Assembly: GCF_002288825.1 (NCBI RefSeq)
Contig: NZ_NSLI01000002.1
Span: 248,001 to 312,000, forward strand
Source of the DNA: Sphingomonas lenta
GTDB lineage: Bacteria; Pseudomonadota; Alphaproteobacteria; Sphingomonadales; Sphingomonadaceae
Length of the DNA: 64,000 nucleotides
Reading direction: 5' to 3'
Part shown: piece after piece, positions 53,101 through 61,901 of the stretch
Position numbering within the stretch: the stretch's first letter is position 1
How the letters are laid out: the number at the start of each line of letters is the position of its first letter
Translations under genes and position numbers: made by a program
Notes under the pieces: generated by a model
Told to the model about the DNA's origin: nothing
Databases searched by the model: none
What the model saw: only the letters and a program-made list of their open reading frames with translations

Positions 53101-53458
53101 GGGCGTGCTCTTCATCACGCTGGAGGACGAGACGGGCATCGCCAACATCATCTTGTGGCCCGACCGCTTCGAGAAGTTCCGCACGACCGTGATGAGCGCC
53201 GCCATGCTGGCCGTCCGCGGGCAGGTCCAGAAGCAGGGCATCGTCATCCACATCGTGGCCGACCTCGTGCGCGACGAAACGCTCCTCCTCCGCTCGATCG
53301 GCGACATCGACATGCCGCGCCTCACCGCGCCGTCGGACGGCATGCGCGGCGGCAGTCCCGATCGGGGCGATCCGGGCTGGAAGCCCAAGGTGAAGACCGA
53401 CTACCATTTCCGCGACAAGGAACGGGACATCCCCATCAAGTCGCGCGATTTCCACTGA
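50168..53458 (+). CDS. dnaE2: Error-prone DNA polymerase DnaE2
   Basis: A 1096-residue C-family polymerase with a GTG start overlapping the imuB stop (GTGA). The PHP domain opens with [20 protein letters not shown]. The catalytic aspartates are in [14 protein letters not shown] and [12 protein letters not shown]. The OB-fold near the C-terminus contains [25 protein letters not shown]. It performs translesion synthesis with ImuA and ImuB during SOS. The length is usual for DnaE2 and no frameshift is seen. Confidence 0.95.
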   Translation: [1096 protein letters not shown]

Positions 53459-53654
53459 TGCGCTGTCCTACACGGCCGAAGCGTGATCCAAGCTGCGGAT
53501 GCACGATCGACCCGCCCCGCTCCCCGCCCCCGTGCACCCTGCGCGCACCCCGGCCCGGCTCGCCCGCGTCGCCGGGCTAGTTAAGAACGGTTCGCGATTA
53601 CAGCGGGGGTGTCGCCTGAACTTCCAGAACTTTCGACGGCCGCCGCCCGCCTCG

Positions 53655-54662
53655 TCAGGCCGCCCGCACCACCTGCTCGATCGCGCCGAAGAGCGAATGG
53701 TGGCGATCGTCCTCGCACCAGATGCGCACCGTGTCGCCGTCGCGCAGGAACGGCGTTTCCGGCTTGCCCCGGAGGATCGTCTCCACGGTCCGCACCTCGG
53801 CGAGGCACGAGTAGCCGACCCCACCCTCCGCGATCGGCTTGCCCGGCCCGCCTCCCTCGTCGCGGTTGGACACGGTGCCCGACCCGATGATCGTCCCCGC
53901 CCCCAGGTTCCGGGTCTTGGCGGCGTGGGCGATCAGCGTGCCGAAGTCGAACGTCATGTCCTCCGCGGCTTCCGCGCGGCCGAAGGGCTTGCCGTTCAGG
54001 TCCACCATCAGGCGGCGGTGCAGCTTGCCGTCGCGCCACCAGTCGCCGAGCGCGTCGGGCGTGACGAACACGGGCGAGAAGCTGGACGCCGGCTTGGACT
54101 GGAAGAAGCCGAAGCCCTTGGCGAGCTCGGCCGGGATCAGGTTGCGCAAGGAGACGTCGTTGGTCAGGCCGACGAGGCGGATCAGGCCCAACGCCTCGTC
54201 GCGGCCGACGCCCTGCGGCACGTCGCCGGTGACGACCACCACCTCCGCCTCCAGGTCGCATCCCCAGCTCTCGTCGGCGAGCGGGATCGGGTCGCGCGGC
54301 CCCAGGAACGCGTCGGAGCCGCCCTGGTACATGAGCGGGTCGTGCCAGAAGCTCTCCGGCATCTCCGCCCCGCGCGCCTGGCGGACCAGCGCCACATGGT
54401 TCACGTACGCCGACCCGTCCGCCCATTGGTAGGCGCGCGGCAGCGGCGAGGCGGCGTCGTGCTCGTGGAACCGGTCGCGCGGAATGACGCCGTGCTCGAG
54501 GTCGGTCTGGAGGTTGCGAAGGTCGGGCTCCAGCCGGTCCCAGTCGTCGAGCGCCGCCTGAAGCGTGGGGACGATGTGGCCCGCGTCGGCGCACCAGGCG
54601 AGGTCGTTCGAGACCACCACGAGCTTACCATCGCGTCCGTGCTTGAGGCTGGCTAATTTCAT
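53655..54662 (-). CDS. Fumarylacetoacetate hydrolase family protein
   Basis: A 335-residue protein. WGCDLEAEVVVVTGDVP holds the metal-binding Glu pair, LVGLTNDVSLRNL contains the conserved Asp, and LGAGTIIGSGTVSN plus GEVRTVETILRGKPETPFL-type C-terminal segments are typical of FAH-fold hydrolases. It hydrolyses a C-C bond in an aromatic catabolite such as fumarylacetoacetate, or is a related decarboxylase. Homogentisate dioxygenase is not nearby. It is divergent from the acyl-CoA dehydrogenase. Confidence 0.88.
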   Translation of the reverse strand: MKLASLKHGRDGKLVVVSNDLAWCADAGHIVPTLQAALDDWDRLEPDLRNLQTDLEHGVIPRDRFHEHDAASPLPRAYQWADGSAYVNHVALVRQARGAEMPESFWHDPLMYQGGSDAFLGPRDPIPLADESWGCDLEAEVVVVTGDVPQGVGRDEALGLIRLVGLTNDVSLRNLIPAELAKGFGFFQSKPASSFSPVFVTPDALGDWWRDGKLHRRLMVDLNGKPFGRAEAAEDMTFDFGTLIAHAAKTRNLGAGTIIGSGTVSNRDEGGGPGKPIAEGGVGYSCLAEVRTVETILRGKPETPFLRDGDTVRIWCEDDRHHSLFGAIEQVVRAA

Positions 54663-54744
54663 GCGTGACTATCTCCCTCGGCGCCCGGCTTAGCGGCTCG
54701 GTTCGCGGGAGGGTAGCCGGTCCGGGCACCATAACAGTTGTTAC

Positions 54745-54760
54745 TTGACGTTCACGTCAA
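54745..54760 (+). promoter_or_regulatory. Palindromic operator, LiuR/PfmR-like
   Basis: TTGACGTTCACGTCAA has perfect 7-bp arms (TTGACGT/ACGTCAA) with a TC centre. MerR-family regulators of acyl-CoA degradation (LiuR) bind a similar TTTACGT-NN-ACGTAAA palindrome. It sits 38 nt upstream of the acyl-CoA dehydrogenase start in a 135-bp divergent region. Confidence 0.55.
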
Positions 54761-54797
54761 CCGGCCGCACCGTTCGAGAAACGCCTAAGAGGATGCC

Positions 54798-55955
54798 ATG
54801 CTCACGCTCGACAACATCGCCGGCCGCTTCGCTTACGACGAGGATCACGAGGCGTTCCGCCAGACGGTGCGCTCGTTCCTACAGAAGGAGGGCGTGCCCA
54901 ACGTCGACGCCTGGGAACGCGACCGGCTGGTGCCCAAGGAGTTCTGGCGCGCGGCGGGCGAGATCGGCATGCTCTGCCCGACGGTGCCCGAGGCCTATGG
55001 CGGGCTCGGCCTCGACTTCGGCTACAACGCGATCGTTGACGAGGAGATGAGCTATAACGGCGTTCCCGCCGGCTTCTCGCTCCAGTCGGACATCGTCGCC
55101 GACTACATCGTCCATTACGGCTCGGAGGAGCAGAAGGTCGAGTGGCTGCCCAAGATGGTGTCGGGAGAGGTCGTCACCGCCATCGCCATGACGGAGCCGG
55201 GCACCGGCTCCGACCTCCAGTCGATCCGCACGACCGCCAGGAAGGACGGCAACCATTACGTCATCAACGGGTCCAAGACCTACATCACCAACGGCCAGAA
55301 CACCGACCTGACGCTGGTCGTCGCCAAGACCGACCCGGACGCGAAGCCGGCGTGGAAGGGCATGTCGATCATCCTGGTCGAGAGCGACCGCGAGGGGTTC
55401 CGCAAGGGCCGCAAGCTCGACAAGATCGGCCAGGACGCCGCCGACACGTCCGAGCTGTTCTTCGACGACGTCCGCGTGCCGATCACCAACTGCTTGGGCG
55501 AGGAGGGCAAGGGCTTCATCTACCTGATGAGCCAGCTGCCGCAGGAGCGCCTGTCGATCGCGGTCAGCTGCCAGGCGTCGGCGCAGAAGGCGTTCGACGA
55601 GACGGTCGCCTTCACCAAGGACCGCAAGGCCTTCGCGGGCGTGGTGTTCGACTTCCAGAACACGCGCTTCGTGCTCGCCGACCTCAAGACCAAGCTCCAG
55701 GTCGGCTGGGCGCATCTCGACTGGGCGATCAAGCGGCACCTGGAAGGCAAGCTGACGAACGAGGAGGGCGCGGCCGCCAAGCTGTTCCACACCGAGCTGC
55801 AATGGGAGGTGATGGACAAGTGCCTGCAGCTGCACGGCGGCGCGGGCTATATGAACGAGTACCCGATCGCGCGCAGCTGGCGCGCGGCGCGCGTGACGCG
55901 CATCTTCGGCGGTACGAACGAGATCATGAAGGAGGTCATCGGGCGGTCGTTGTAG
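54798..55955 (+). CDS. Acyl-CoA dehydrogenase
   Basis: A 385-residue flavoprotein. AMTEPGTGSDLQSIRTTA (FAD contact, near residue 130), YVINGSKTYITNGQN, and the end LHGGAGYMNEYPIARSWRAARVTRIFGGTNEIMKEVI, where Glu of NEYP is the expected catalytic base. It oxidises an acyl-CoA to 2-enoyl-CoA, passing electrons to ETF. Chain-length preference cannot be read from sequence. A LiuR-type palindrome lies upstream, suggesting induction by branched-chain or fatty acyl-CoA. Confidence 0.93.
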   Translation: MLTLDNIAGRFAYDEDHEAFRQTVRSFLQKEGVPNVDAWERDRLVPKEFWRAAGEIGMLCPTVPEAYGGLGLDFGYNAIVDEEMSYNGVPAGFSLQSDIVADYIVHYGSEEQKVEWLPKMVSGEVVTAIAMTEPGTGSDLQSIRTTARKDGNHYVINGSKTYITNGQNTDLTLVVAKTDPDAKPAWKGMSIILVESDREGFRKGRKLDKIGQDAADTSELFFDDVRVPITNCLGEEGKGFIYLMSQLPQERLSIAVSCQASAQKAFDETVAFTKDRKAFAGVVFDFQNTRFVLADLKTKLQVGWAHLDWAIKRHLEGKLTNEEGAAAKLFHTELQWEVMDKCLQLHGGAGYMNEYPIARSWRAARVTRIFGGTNEIMKEVIGRSL

Positions 55956-55977
55956 GCGACCGCTCTCCTCCCTTTTA

Positions 55978-56063
55978 CGTCACCCCGGACTTGATCCGGG
56001 GTCCCGCTTTGTCCTGCGGCGGGAGAGAAGAAGCGGGACCCCGGCTCAAGGCCGGGGTGACGG
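55978..56063. repeat. Palindromic repeat, family A
   Basis: An 86-bp element with arms cgtcaccccggacttgatcc and caaggccggggtgacgg. It lies between the convergent acyl-CoA dehydrogenase and EAL genes. Confidence 0.85.
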
Positions 56064-56088
56064 AGAGTGATGCGGGACGAGGCGAGCC

Positions 56089-57459
56089 CTACCCCGCCGC
56101 CTTGCCCACTTCAGGGATGATGAGGCGGGGCACGTCGAGGTGCTCGCCGTCGAAGCCCGCCAGGAAGCGCTCCAGCTCACCGATTTCGATGGCCGGCGAG
56201 ATCAGGTAACCCTGCACCAGGTCGCATCCCATGACGCGGAGCAGCGACAGCGCCATGGGATCGTCCACGCCCTCCGCGGTCACCTCCATGTCGAGCGCGT
56301 GGGCGAGGTCGATCGAGGAGCGCACGAGCAGCGGGTCGCGGTGGCTCTCGATCAGGCCCGACACGAACATCTGGTCGATCTTGAGCTCGTGCGCGGGGAG
56401 CTGCTTGAGGTAGGAGAGCGACGACAGGCCCGAGCCGTAATCGTCGATCGCGATCTTGATCCCCGCTTCGGAGAAGGCGCGGAGGTTGGCGAGCGCGCCT
56501 TCGGGGTCCTGGATGACGGCGGTCTCCGTCACCTCGAAGCCGATGCGGCCGTTCGCGACCGCGACCGTCCGCAGCACCCGCCGCGCGAAGTCGGCGTCGG
56601 GCAGCAGCACGCCCGAGATGTTGACGTAGACCGTCAGGTCGTGCCCCGCGGCCGCTAAGCGCGCCTGATCGGCGACGGCCTGCGCCACCACCCATTCGGT
56701 CAGGTCGCGAATCGCGCCCGTGCTTTCCGCCAGGTGGATCACGCGCTCGATCGACACCTGGCCCCGCGTCGGGTGGGGCCAGCGGAGCAGCGCCTCGACC
56801 GAGTCGATCGAGTTGGTGCGCGAGCGCAGCTTGGGCTGATAGTGCAGCCGGAGCTCCCGAGCCTCGATCGCGCGGCGCAGGTCGCGCATCAGCGCGATGT
56901 CGTCCGCGCCGTGGTCGTCCTCGACGTCCTCCCCGGCGAAGCGGACCGTCTGACGCTTGTCCTGGGCGGCCGCGAGCGCGGCGGCGGCGTGGTCGAGCAC
57001 CTCCTCGCGCGAGATGCCGCCCACCGCTTCGGCCGCGCCGATCAGGACGGACAGGTCGAACGTCACGCCTTCCACGGTGATGCGTTCGGACAGCGACTTG
57101 CTCAAGCGGGCGAGCGCCTCGCGCGCCGCCTCCCCGTCGGGTGCACGGAAGGCGAACTCGACCGACGTGCGCCCGGTCCGGCCGACCTCGCACCCGTCCA
57201 GCTCGGCCAGGATGCGCTCGGTGACATGGCACAGCACATGGTTGGCGAGCCGGAATCCGACGTCCCGGCGCAACGTGGCGAATCGGTCGACTTCCAGGAT
57301 CGCGACGAAGTCGCCGCGGGCTACCGCCAAATCCGCGTCCGACACGAGCCGCATCGGACCGAACCACGGTGTTACCGTTCCCAAAGCGCGCGTCCGCCCG
57401 GCTGCGGCCGCGACGGCGGCGCACGCGATGATCGCGGCTAGGACGATGGACCAGACCAC
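56089..57459 (-). CDS. EAL phosphodiesterase with degenerate GGDEF domain
   Basis: A 456-residue protein. An N-terminal TM (MVWSIVLAAIIACAAVAAAAG) is followed by a GGDEF-fold domain in which the active-site loop reads GRTSVEFAF, so cyclase activity is not expected. The EAL domain has VEALLRWPHP, VYVNISG, DDYGSGLSSLSYL and TAEGVDD, with active-site residues present. It probably degrades cyclic di-GMP, with the GGDEF part as a possible GTP sensor. It is separate from the larger GGDEF-EAL protein at 28149. Confidence 0.88.
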   Translation of the reverse strand: MVWSIVLAAIIACAAVAAAAGRTRALGTVTPWFGPMRLVSDADLAVARGDFVAILEVDRFATLRRDVGFRLANHVLCHVTERILAELDGCEVGRTGRTSVEFAFRAPDGEAAREALARLSKSLSERITVEGVTFDLSVLIGAAEAVGGISREEVLDHAAAALAAAQDKRQTVRFAGEDVEDDHGADDIALMRDLRRAIEARELRLHYQPKLRSRTNSIDSVEALLRWPHPTRGQVSIERVIHLAESTGAIRDLTEWVVAQAVADQARLAAAGHDLTVYVNISGVLLPDADFARRVLRTVAVANGRIGFEVTETAVIQDPEGALANLRAFSEAGIKIAIDDYGSGLSSLSYLKQLPAHELKIDQMFVSGLIESHRDPLLVRSSIDLAHALDMEVTAEGVDDPMALSLLRVMGCDLVQGYLISPAIEIGELERFLAGFDGEHLDVPRLIIPEVGKAAG

Positions 57460-57519
57460 CGGATTTCCTTGGCACGCCGGAGGCTAAGGACGGGTTAAGC
57501 CAGGCCCGACGAGCCGAAC

Positions 57520-58161
57520 TCAGACCAAGCAGCTCCGGGGCAAGCCGATGCGGCGGCGGACCACGTCGTCGGCGCGTTCCTCCGCGACCTCGCCTTTGAG
57601 CTCGTAACCGATCGCTTGGCGGATCCAGTCCGGTAGCGGTCGGAAGCCGCCCGCGCCCACCCCCTGGCGCCAATCGATCTCCAGCCCGGCGTCCTCCGTC
57701 CAGGAGACCCGGCCCCTTCCCGCTCCGCCGGCCGCGGCGAGCTCCGCCACGAGTTCATGCGCCACCAGCGCGAGCAGCCCGGCCGCGCGCGGCAGGAGGC
57801 GCACGGGTTCGCCCAGCAGCTCCACGCCGTCGGCGCCGACGCCGATGCCGAAGCCCAGGCACTCGTCCCCGATCAGCCGGCCCAGGTCGAAACCCGTCCG
57901 CCCGTCGCGCGCGACGGCGGACTGCACGCGCGCGAAGGCCGCGAGCCGGCCGTCGAACAGCACGCGGAAGTCGTCGAGCGATCCGGCCTCGTCGGCGGTG
58001 CGCCTCGCGAGCGAGCGCGTGACGGACAAGACGTTGCGCAGGTGCCGCTGCGCCTCACGCGCGTCCGCCTCGCGCTCCTCGATTACGTGGCGCAACCGGG
58101 CGAGCGCGGCGTCGCGCTCGCGCTCCGCCTCCGACCGGTCGCCCTGCACGGCCGGCGTCAT
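57520..58161 (-). CDS. HWE/HisKA_2-like histidine kinase, probably catalytically degenerate
   Basis: A 213-residue cytoplasmic protein with an N-terminal coiled coil (AERERDAALARLRHVIEEREAD). EAQRHLRNVLSVTRSLARRTADEA matches the HWE/HisKA_2 phospho-acceptor H-box. The ATPase part has LLALVAHELVAELAAAGG where active kinases have HELxxNAxKYG, so the N-box Asn is lost. It may act as a phosphotransfer or anti-sigma-like partner. The start overlaps the Crp/Fnr stop (ATGA), so the two are co-translated. Confidence 0.7.
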   Translation of the reverse strand: MTPAVQGDRSEAERERDAALARLRHVIEEREADAREAQRHLRNVLSVTRSLARRTADEAGSLDDFRVLFDGRLAAFARVQSAVARDGRTGFDLGRLIGDECLGFGIGVGADGVELLGEPVRLLPRAAGLLALVAHELVAELAAAGGAGRGRVSWTEDAGLEIDWRQGVGAGGFRPLPDWIRQAIGYELKGEVAEERADDVVRRRIGLPRSCLV

Positions 58162-58952
58162 CGGCCGATGCGCGCGTCCGACCGCTCGGGAAGGACGCGC
58201 CGCCCCTCCTCCTGAAGGTGCAGATAGTCCGGGTTGAACAGCACCGTGTCCTCCAGCAGCTCGAGATCGGGGATGTCGAGCATGCGCTCCTTGAGCACGA
58301 TCAGCCCCGTCGCCCGCATCTCCTGCAGCGTGCGGTTCACATGGACCGGCGTCAGGCCCGTCGCCTCCGCCAAGTCGTTCTGCGTCAGCGGAAAGGCGTA
58401 GCCCGTTCCCGAGGTCAGGCCGACGCAGCGGAGGCGGTAGTAGAGCTCGCAGAACAGGTGCCCGATCCGCTCCAGCGCCGAGCGCTGGCCGTTGTTGAGC
58501 GTCCACTCGCGCTGCACGGCGACGTTGACGAGCATCCGCCACCATAGCGCCTGCCCGATGCGCGAGCTGCCCTGGGCGAGCGTGGAGAGGCGGTCGTGGC
58601 CGATCTCGACATACTGGATGGGCGTGAGCGCACCGATGGCGTGGTCCATCGCCCTGAGCACGTGATTGTTCACATCGCATAAGTCGCCGGGCAGCAGAAA
58701 GGCGACGATCTGGCGGCGGCCGTCGGCGAGCGTCTTGTACCGGCAAGCCCAACCGGCGGTGATCAGGAACACCGCGTGCGGCGGATCGCCTTCGCGGATC
58801 AGGTCGCGTTTGGCGGGGAGCGCGCGCGTCAGGCCATCGGCCGCCTGATCGACCGCCGCGGTCTCGTCGGGTGACAATCTGGTGAAGTAACTCAGCTTCT
58901 GCGCCAGCACATTGTCGGCGTTCAACATCGGCGGGCGGATCATGGTCGCCAT
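58158..58952 (-). CDS. Crp/Fnr family transcriptional regulator
   Basis: A 264-residue protein. The sensory barrel is LPAKRDLIREGDPPHAVFLITAGWACRYK and FLLPGDLCDVNNHVL (about residues 50-115). The helix-turn-helix contains LTQNDLAEATGLTPVHVNRTLQEM near residue 190. It has no FNR Cys cluster. It resembles the regulator at 24807 in layout and HTH. An AAGGA site precedes the ATG at 58952. Its partner gene is the HWE-like kinase downstream. Confidence 0.88.
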   Translation of the reverse strand: MATMIRPPMLNADNVLAQKLSYFTRLSPDETAAVDQAADGLTRALPAKRDLIREGDPPHAVFLITAGWACRYKTLADGRRQIVAFLLPGDLCDVNNHVLRAMDHAIGALTPIQYVEIGHDRLSTLAQGSSRIGQALWWRMLVNVAVQREWTLNNGQRSALERIGHLFCELYYRLRCVGLTSGTGYAFPLTQNDLAEATGLTPVHVNRTLQEMRATGLIVLKERMLDIPDLELLEDTVLFNPDYLHLQEEGRRVLPERSDARIGR

Positions 58953-59004
58953 GCTATCCCGGTCCTTACGGGTGCGTACTCACCTACATTAAGGCGCGAC
59001 GCCA

Positions 59005-59172
59005 TTACACGGCGTCGTCCCGGCGGGCCGCCAAACGCTCGCGCGCGCGGCGGTCGTAAGCATCGGCGAGAGCCTCGTGCACGGCGCGCGCCCGAACCGG
59101 TCCCGGCAACACCGCCCGACCGCGCTCCTCCGCCGCCCGGCGCAGCAGATAAATGAGGTCGTCGTCGGCCAA
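59005..59172 (-). CDS. Small basic/acidic hypothetical protein (55 aa)
   Basis: A 55-residue frame with a TTG start and AAGGA 5-6 nt upstream: MADDDLIYLLRRAAEERGRA at its start, then ALADAYDRRARERL. It is predicted to be helical and charged. It lies just upstream of the Crp/Fnr gene on the same strand, 52 nt away. No family is recognised. Support is the good ribosome site and amino-acid composition, which unlike the other two frames is not Arg/Pro-dominated. Confidence 0.5.
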   Translation of the reverse strand: MADDDLIYLLRRAAEERGRAVLPGPVRARAVHEALADAYDRRARERLAARRDDAV

Positions 59173-59365
59173 GTCCTTGTTTCTCCCCTATTCTTCCCTC
59201 TTCTGACGTGAAGCTGAACGGCCCACACCAAGCTATGTTGGTTTTCGGCGGATATTTCGTTCGCAATACTCACTCCCGAATGCCCGGAGATGCAGCTTAG
59301 GTTATTGCGCTAAGCTGGATTTTCGACCGCGCGACCCCATATCGGGTTCAACTTCAGGAGCCTTC

Positions 59366-59614
59366 ATGTTATCACTTTCGGCACGGGTCACGCGCGGCCC
59401 GAACAAGGGCCGGCCGCTGGTGCTCGCCCGTAACAAGCGCGGCAAGATCGTCACCGCCGCCGACAAGAACGGCGCGGACCGCATCGAGCACGACCGCGAG
59501 GAGGAGGCGGCGCGCCTCGTCTTCGCCGGCGGGCACGGCGCGTGGTTCAGCGCCAACGGCCGCGGCGCGCACGCGGCGTTCCACAAACCTCGCCGGACGC
59601 GTCGCGTCCGGTGA
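59366..59614 (+). CDS. Small basic hypothetical protein (82 aa)
   Basis: An 82-residue basic protein with a CAGGAG site 8 nt upstream. SARVTRGPNKGRPLVLARNK and KIVTAADKNGADRIEHDREE are followed by a His/Gly-rich section and an RRTRRVR tail. It has no TM or signal peptide and could bind nucleic acid. Its stop overlaps the arylesterase start. No family is recognised. Confidence 0.65.
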   Translation: MLSLSARVTRGPNKGRPLVLARNKRGKIVTAADKNGADRIEHDREEEAARLVFAGGHGAWFSANGRGAHAAFHKPRRTRRVR

Positions 59615-60195
59615 GCTCCCCATCCCCGTACCTGCTGGCGTTCGGCGACAGCCTGACCGCCGGCTACGGCCTCGCGCCCGAGATGGCCTTTCCCAAGCAG
59701 CTCGAGCGGCGCTTGCGCGAGCGGCGGCCGGGCGCGTCGGTCCAGAACGCGGGCGTGTCGGGCGACACCACCGCGAGCGGCCGCGCGCGCCTGCCCCGCG
59801 TGCTGTCGAGCCTGCGCCACTGCCCCGACCTCGCGATCCTAGAGCTCGGCGCCAACGACTTCCTGCGCGGCTTCGCGCCGGAGCGGACGCGCGACAACCT
59901 GGACTGGATGCTGGAGGAGTTCGGCCGCGCACGTATCCCCGTGCTGCTCGCGGGCATGATGGCGCCGCCGTTCCTGGGCGGCTGGGCGCAGCGGTTCAAC
60001 GCCATCCATCCGGATCTCGCGACCAAGCATCGCGTGCCGCTCTACCCATTCTTCCTGGACGGGGTGGTGGGCGACCGCGGGCTGACGCTGGCCGACGGCA
60101 TCCATCCGAACGCGCGCGCGATCGGCATCGTCGCCGACCGCATCCTGCCGCATGTCGAGGCGGCGCTCGACGGCGCGGAGCGGCGCGCGGCCTGA
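59611..60195 (+). CDS. Arylesterase/GDSL (SGNH) hydrolase, TesA-like
   Basis: A 194-residue SGNH hydrolase with a GTG start overlapping the previous stop (GTGA). The four blocks are present: FGDSLTAGYGL (Ser), GVSGDTTASG (Gly), LGANDFLRG (Asn) and DGIHPNARA (Asp-His). No signal peptide is visible, so unlike E. coli TesA it appears cytoplasmic. It hydrolyses short acyl esters or acyl-CoA. It is adjacent to the GH43-like gene, 39 nt away. Confidence 0.92.
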   Translation: MSSPSPYLLAFGDSLTAGYGLAPEMAFPKQLERRLRERRPGASVQNAGVSGDTTASGRARLPRVLSSLRHCPDLAILELGANDFLRGFAPERTRDNLDWMLEEFGRARIPVLLAGMMAPPFLGGWAQRFNAIHPDLATKHRVPLYPFFLDGVVGDRGLTLADGIHPNARAIGIVADRILPHVEAALDGAERRAA

Positions 60196-60234
60196 CTGCT
60201 TCCGGTCGCGGCGCGGCGAGCCTATTCGAGCGGG

Positions 60235-61644
60235 ATGCAAGTCGACGCACCCCCGTTCCGCCTGGAGGTCGCCGAAGAAGGCGAAGACACCCGGTTCGAC
60301 GTCACGCATATCGGCGAAGGCGTGATCCGCGGCTACCGCTTACGCGGCGGCGAGCATGGAGATTATCTCGACTTCTACGGCGAGCTCGCGCGCGACTTCG
60401 GCACGCGCACGCCGCACGTCCATGCGGGTCCGCCGCCCGCCGCAGGTCCGGAGCCGGACTGGCGGCCGCTCATCGTCGAGAACCTGCATCCGCAGACGCT
60501 GGCCGGCTACGGCGACCCGGCGGTGCTCCGGACGGACGATGGCTATTACCTGACGGCGACGTCGAACGACGCGCCCGACGCCTTTCCCGTCCTCCACTCG
60601 CACGACCTGCAGCATTGGACGCATCGCGGTTTCGTCTTTCCCGAAGGCGACACGCCGGCCTGGACCGCGAAGGGCCGGCGCGTGGGCGACTTCTGGGCGC
60701 CGGAGATGGCGCGCGTCGGCAACGAGTACTGGCTCTGCTACACCGCGCGCCAGGCGTCGAACGCGCTGGCGATCGGGCTCGCCAAGGCGGATCGTCCGAC
60801 CGGCCCGTGGCGCGACCTGGGCAGGCCGCTGCTGACGGGCGGCACGTACAACACGACGGGGCTGCCCGACGATCCTGGGATGCCGGTGATGAGCGGCGGC
60901 GTGATCGACTCGCACATCTTCGTGGGCGAGGACGGCCGCCCCCTCCTGTTCTGGAAGCGCGACACGAACGGCGTCTGGCCGCGGCCGCTGGCGCGGTTGC
61001 TGCGCGAGCGGCCGGAGCTGATCGAGGCGATGTTCGACCGCGAGGCCGACTGCCTGACCGCCGCCTTCGCCGCCGCCGTCCAGCCCTGGGCCAATCTCCG
61101 CCGCCCGATGGAGCGCTTCTTCCTCATGCAGCCGCTGATCGAAGCGGTGCTCGATTCCTGGAGCATGGTGCGCGGTGCCCTTCGGGAGACCGGCGGGGCG
61201 GAGGATATACTCGAAGCGATGCGCACGCCCATCTACGCACAACCGCTGAGCGGAGACGGCGCGTCGCTCGTAGGCGAGCCGACGCTGGTGCTCGAGAACG
61301 ACCAGGACTGGGAGGGCCACCTCGTCGAAGGGCCCTGGGTTACGCGCCAGCGCGGCCGTTACTGGATGTTCTACGCCGGCAACGATTTCGGCACCCCCGC
61401 CTACGGCATCGGCGTCGCCGTCGCCGACCACCCGCTCGGCCCCTACGCGAAGCAGCCGGAGCCGCTGCTAAGATCGACGCGCAGCTGGTGGGCGCCGGGC
61501 CACGCGTCCGTCGCGCACGGCCCCGACGGCGAGCCGCAGCTCTTCTTCCACGCCTTCTTCCCCGGCCGGGGCGGCTACAACGAGTTCAGGGCGCTGCTGA
61601 CCGCGAAGCTGCGGTTCGGGGAGGACCGGGTTGGGATATACTAG
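60235..61644 (+). CDS. GH43-like five-bladed beta-propeller glycosidase
   Basis: A 469-residue protein. After about 80 residues the propeller begins: [21 protein letters not shown] has the first-blade Asp, [20 protein letters not shown] the second block, [23 protein letters not shown] the central Asp, [21 protein letters not shown] the Glu block. These are the usual GH43/GH32-clan catalytic positions. No signal peptide is seen, so it probably acts on intracellular oligosaccharides. The N-terminal region is not recognised. Confidence 0.85.
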   Translation: MQVDAPPFRLEVAEEGEDTRFDVTHIGEGVIRGYRLRGGEHGDYLDFYGELARDFGTRTPHVHAGPPPAAGPEPDWRPLIVENLHPQTLAGYGDPAVLRTDDGYYLTATSNDAPDAFPVLHSHDLQHWTHRGFVFPEGDTPAWTAKGRRVGDFWAPEMARVGNEYWLCYTARQASNALAIGLAKADRPTGPWRDLGRPLLTGGTYNTTGLPDDPGMPVMSGGVIDSHIFVGEDGRPLLFWKRDTNGVWPRPLARLLRERPELIEAMFDREADCLTAAFAAAVQPWANLRRPMERFFLMQPLIEAVLDSWSMVRGALRETGGAEDILEAMRTPIYAQPLSGDGASLVGEPTLVLENDQDWEGHLVEGPWVTRQRGRYWMFYAGNDFGTPAYGIGVAVADHPLGPYAKQPEPLLRSTRSWWAPGHASVAHGPDGEPQLFFHAFFPGRGGYNEFRALLTAKLRFGEDRVGIY

Positions 61645-61683
61645 CGGCTTGCCCTGCGAAGCGCCGCTAGGCGCGAAGCAGGA

Positions 61684-61773
<90 letters not shown>

Positions 61774-61901
61774 GCGAGGAACAAGCGCGCGCCGTGAACG
61801 GGCCGCCCGCCGGTCGAGCGCGGCCCTCTAGCCGCATCGCGGAACCGGCGCAAGCGGCCGCGCGCTTGTGTAGGCGGCCGGCGCTATTAGATGGGTGGCA
61901 T

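Noticed and set aside
53459..53654. Open frames in the gap between dnaE2 and the FAH gene
   Set aside because: They are short, Arg/Pro-rich extensions of antisense frames with no start signal; the gap appears non-coding.
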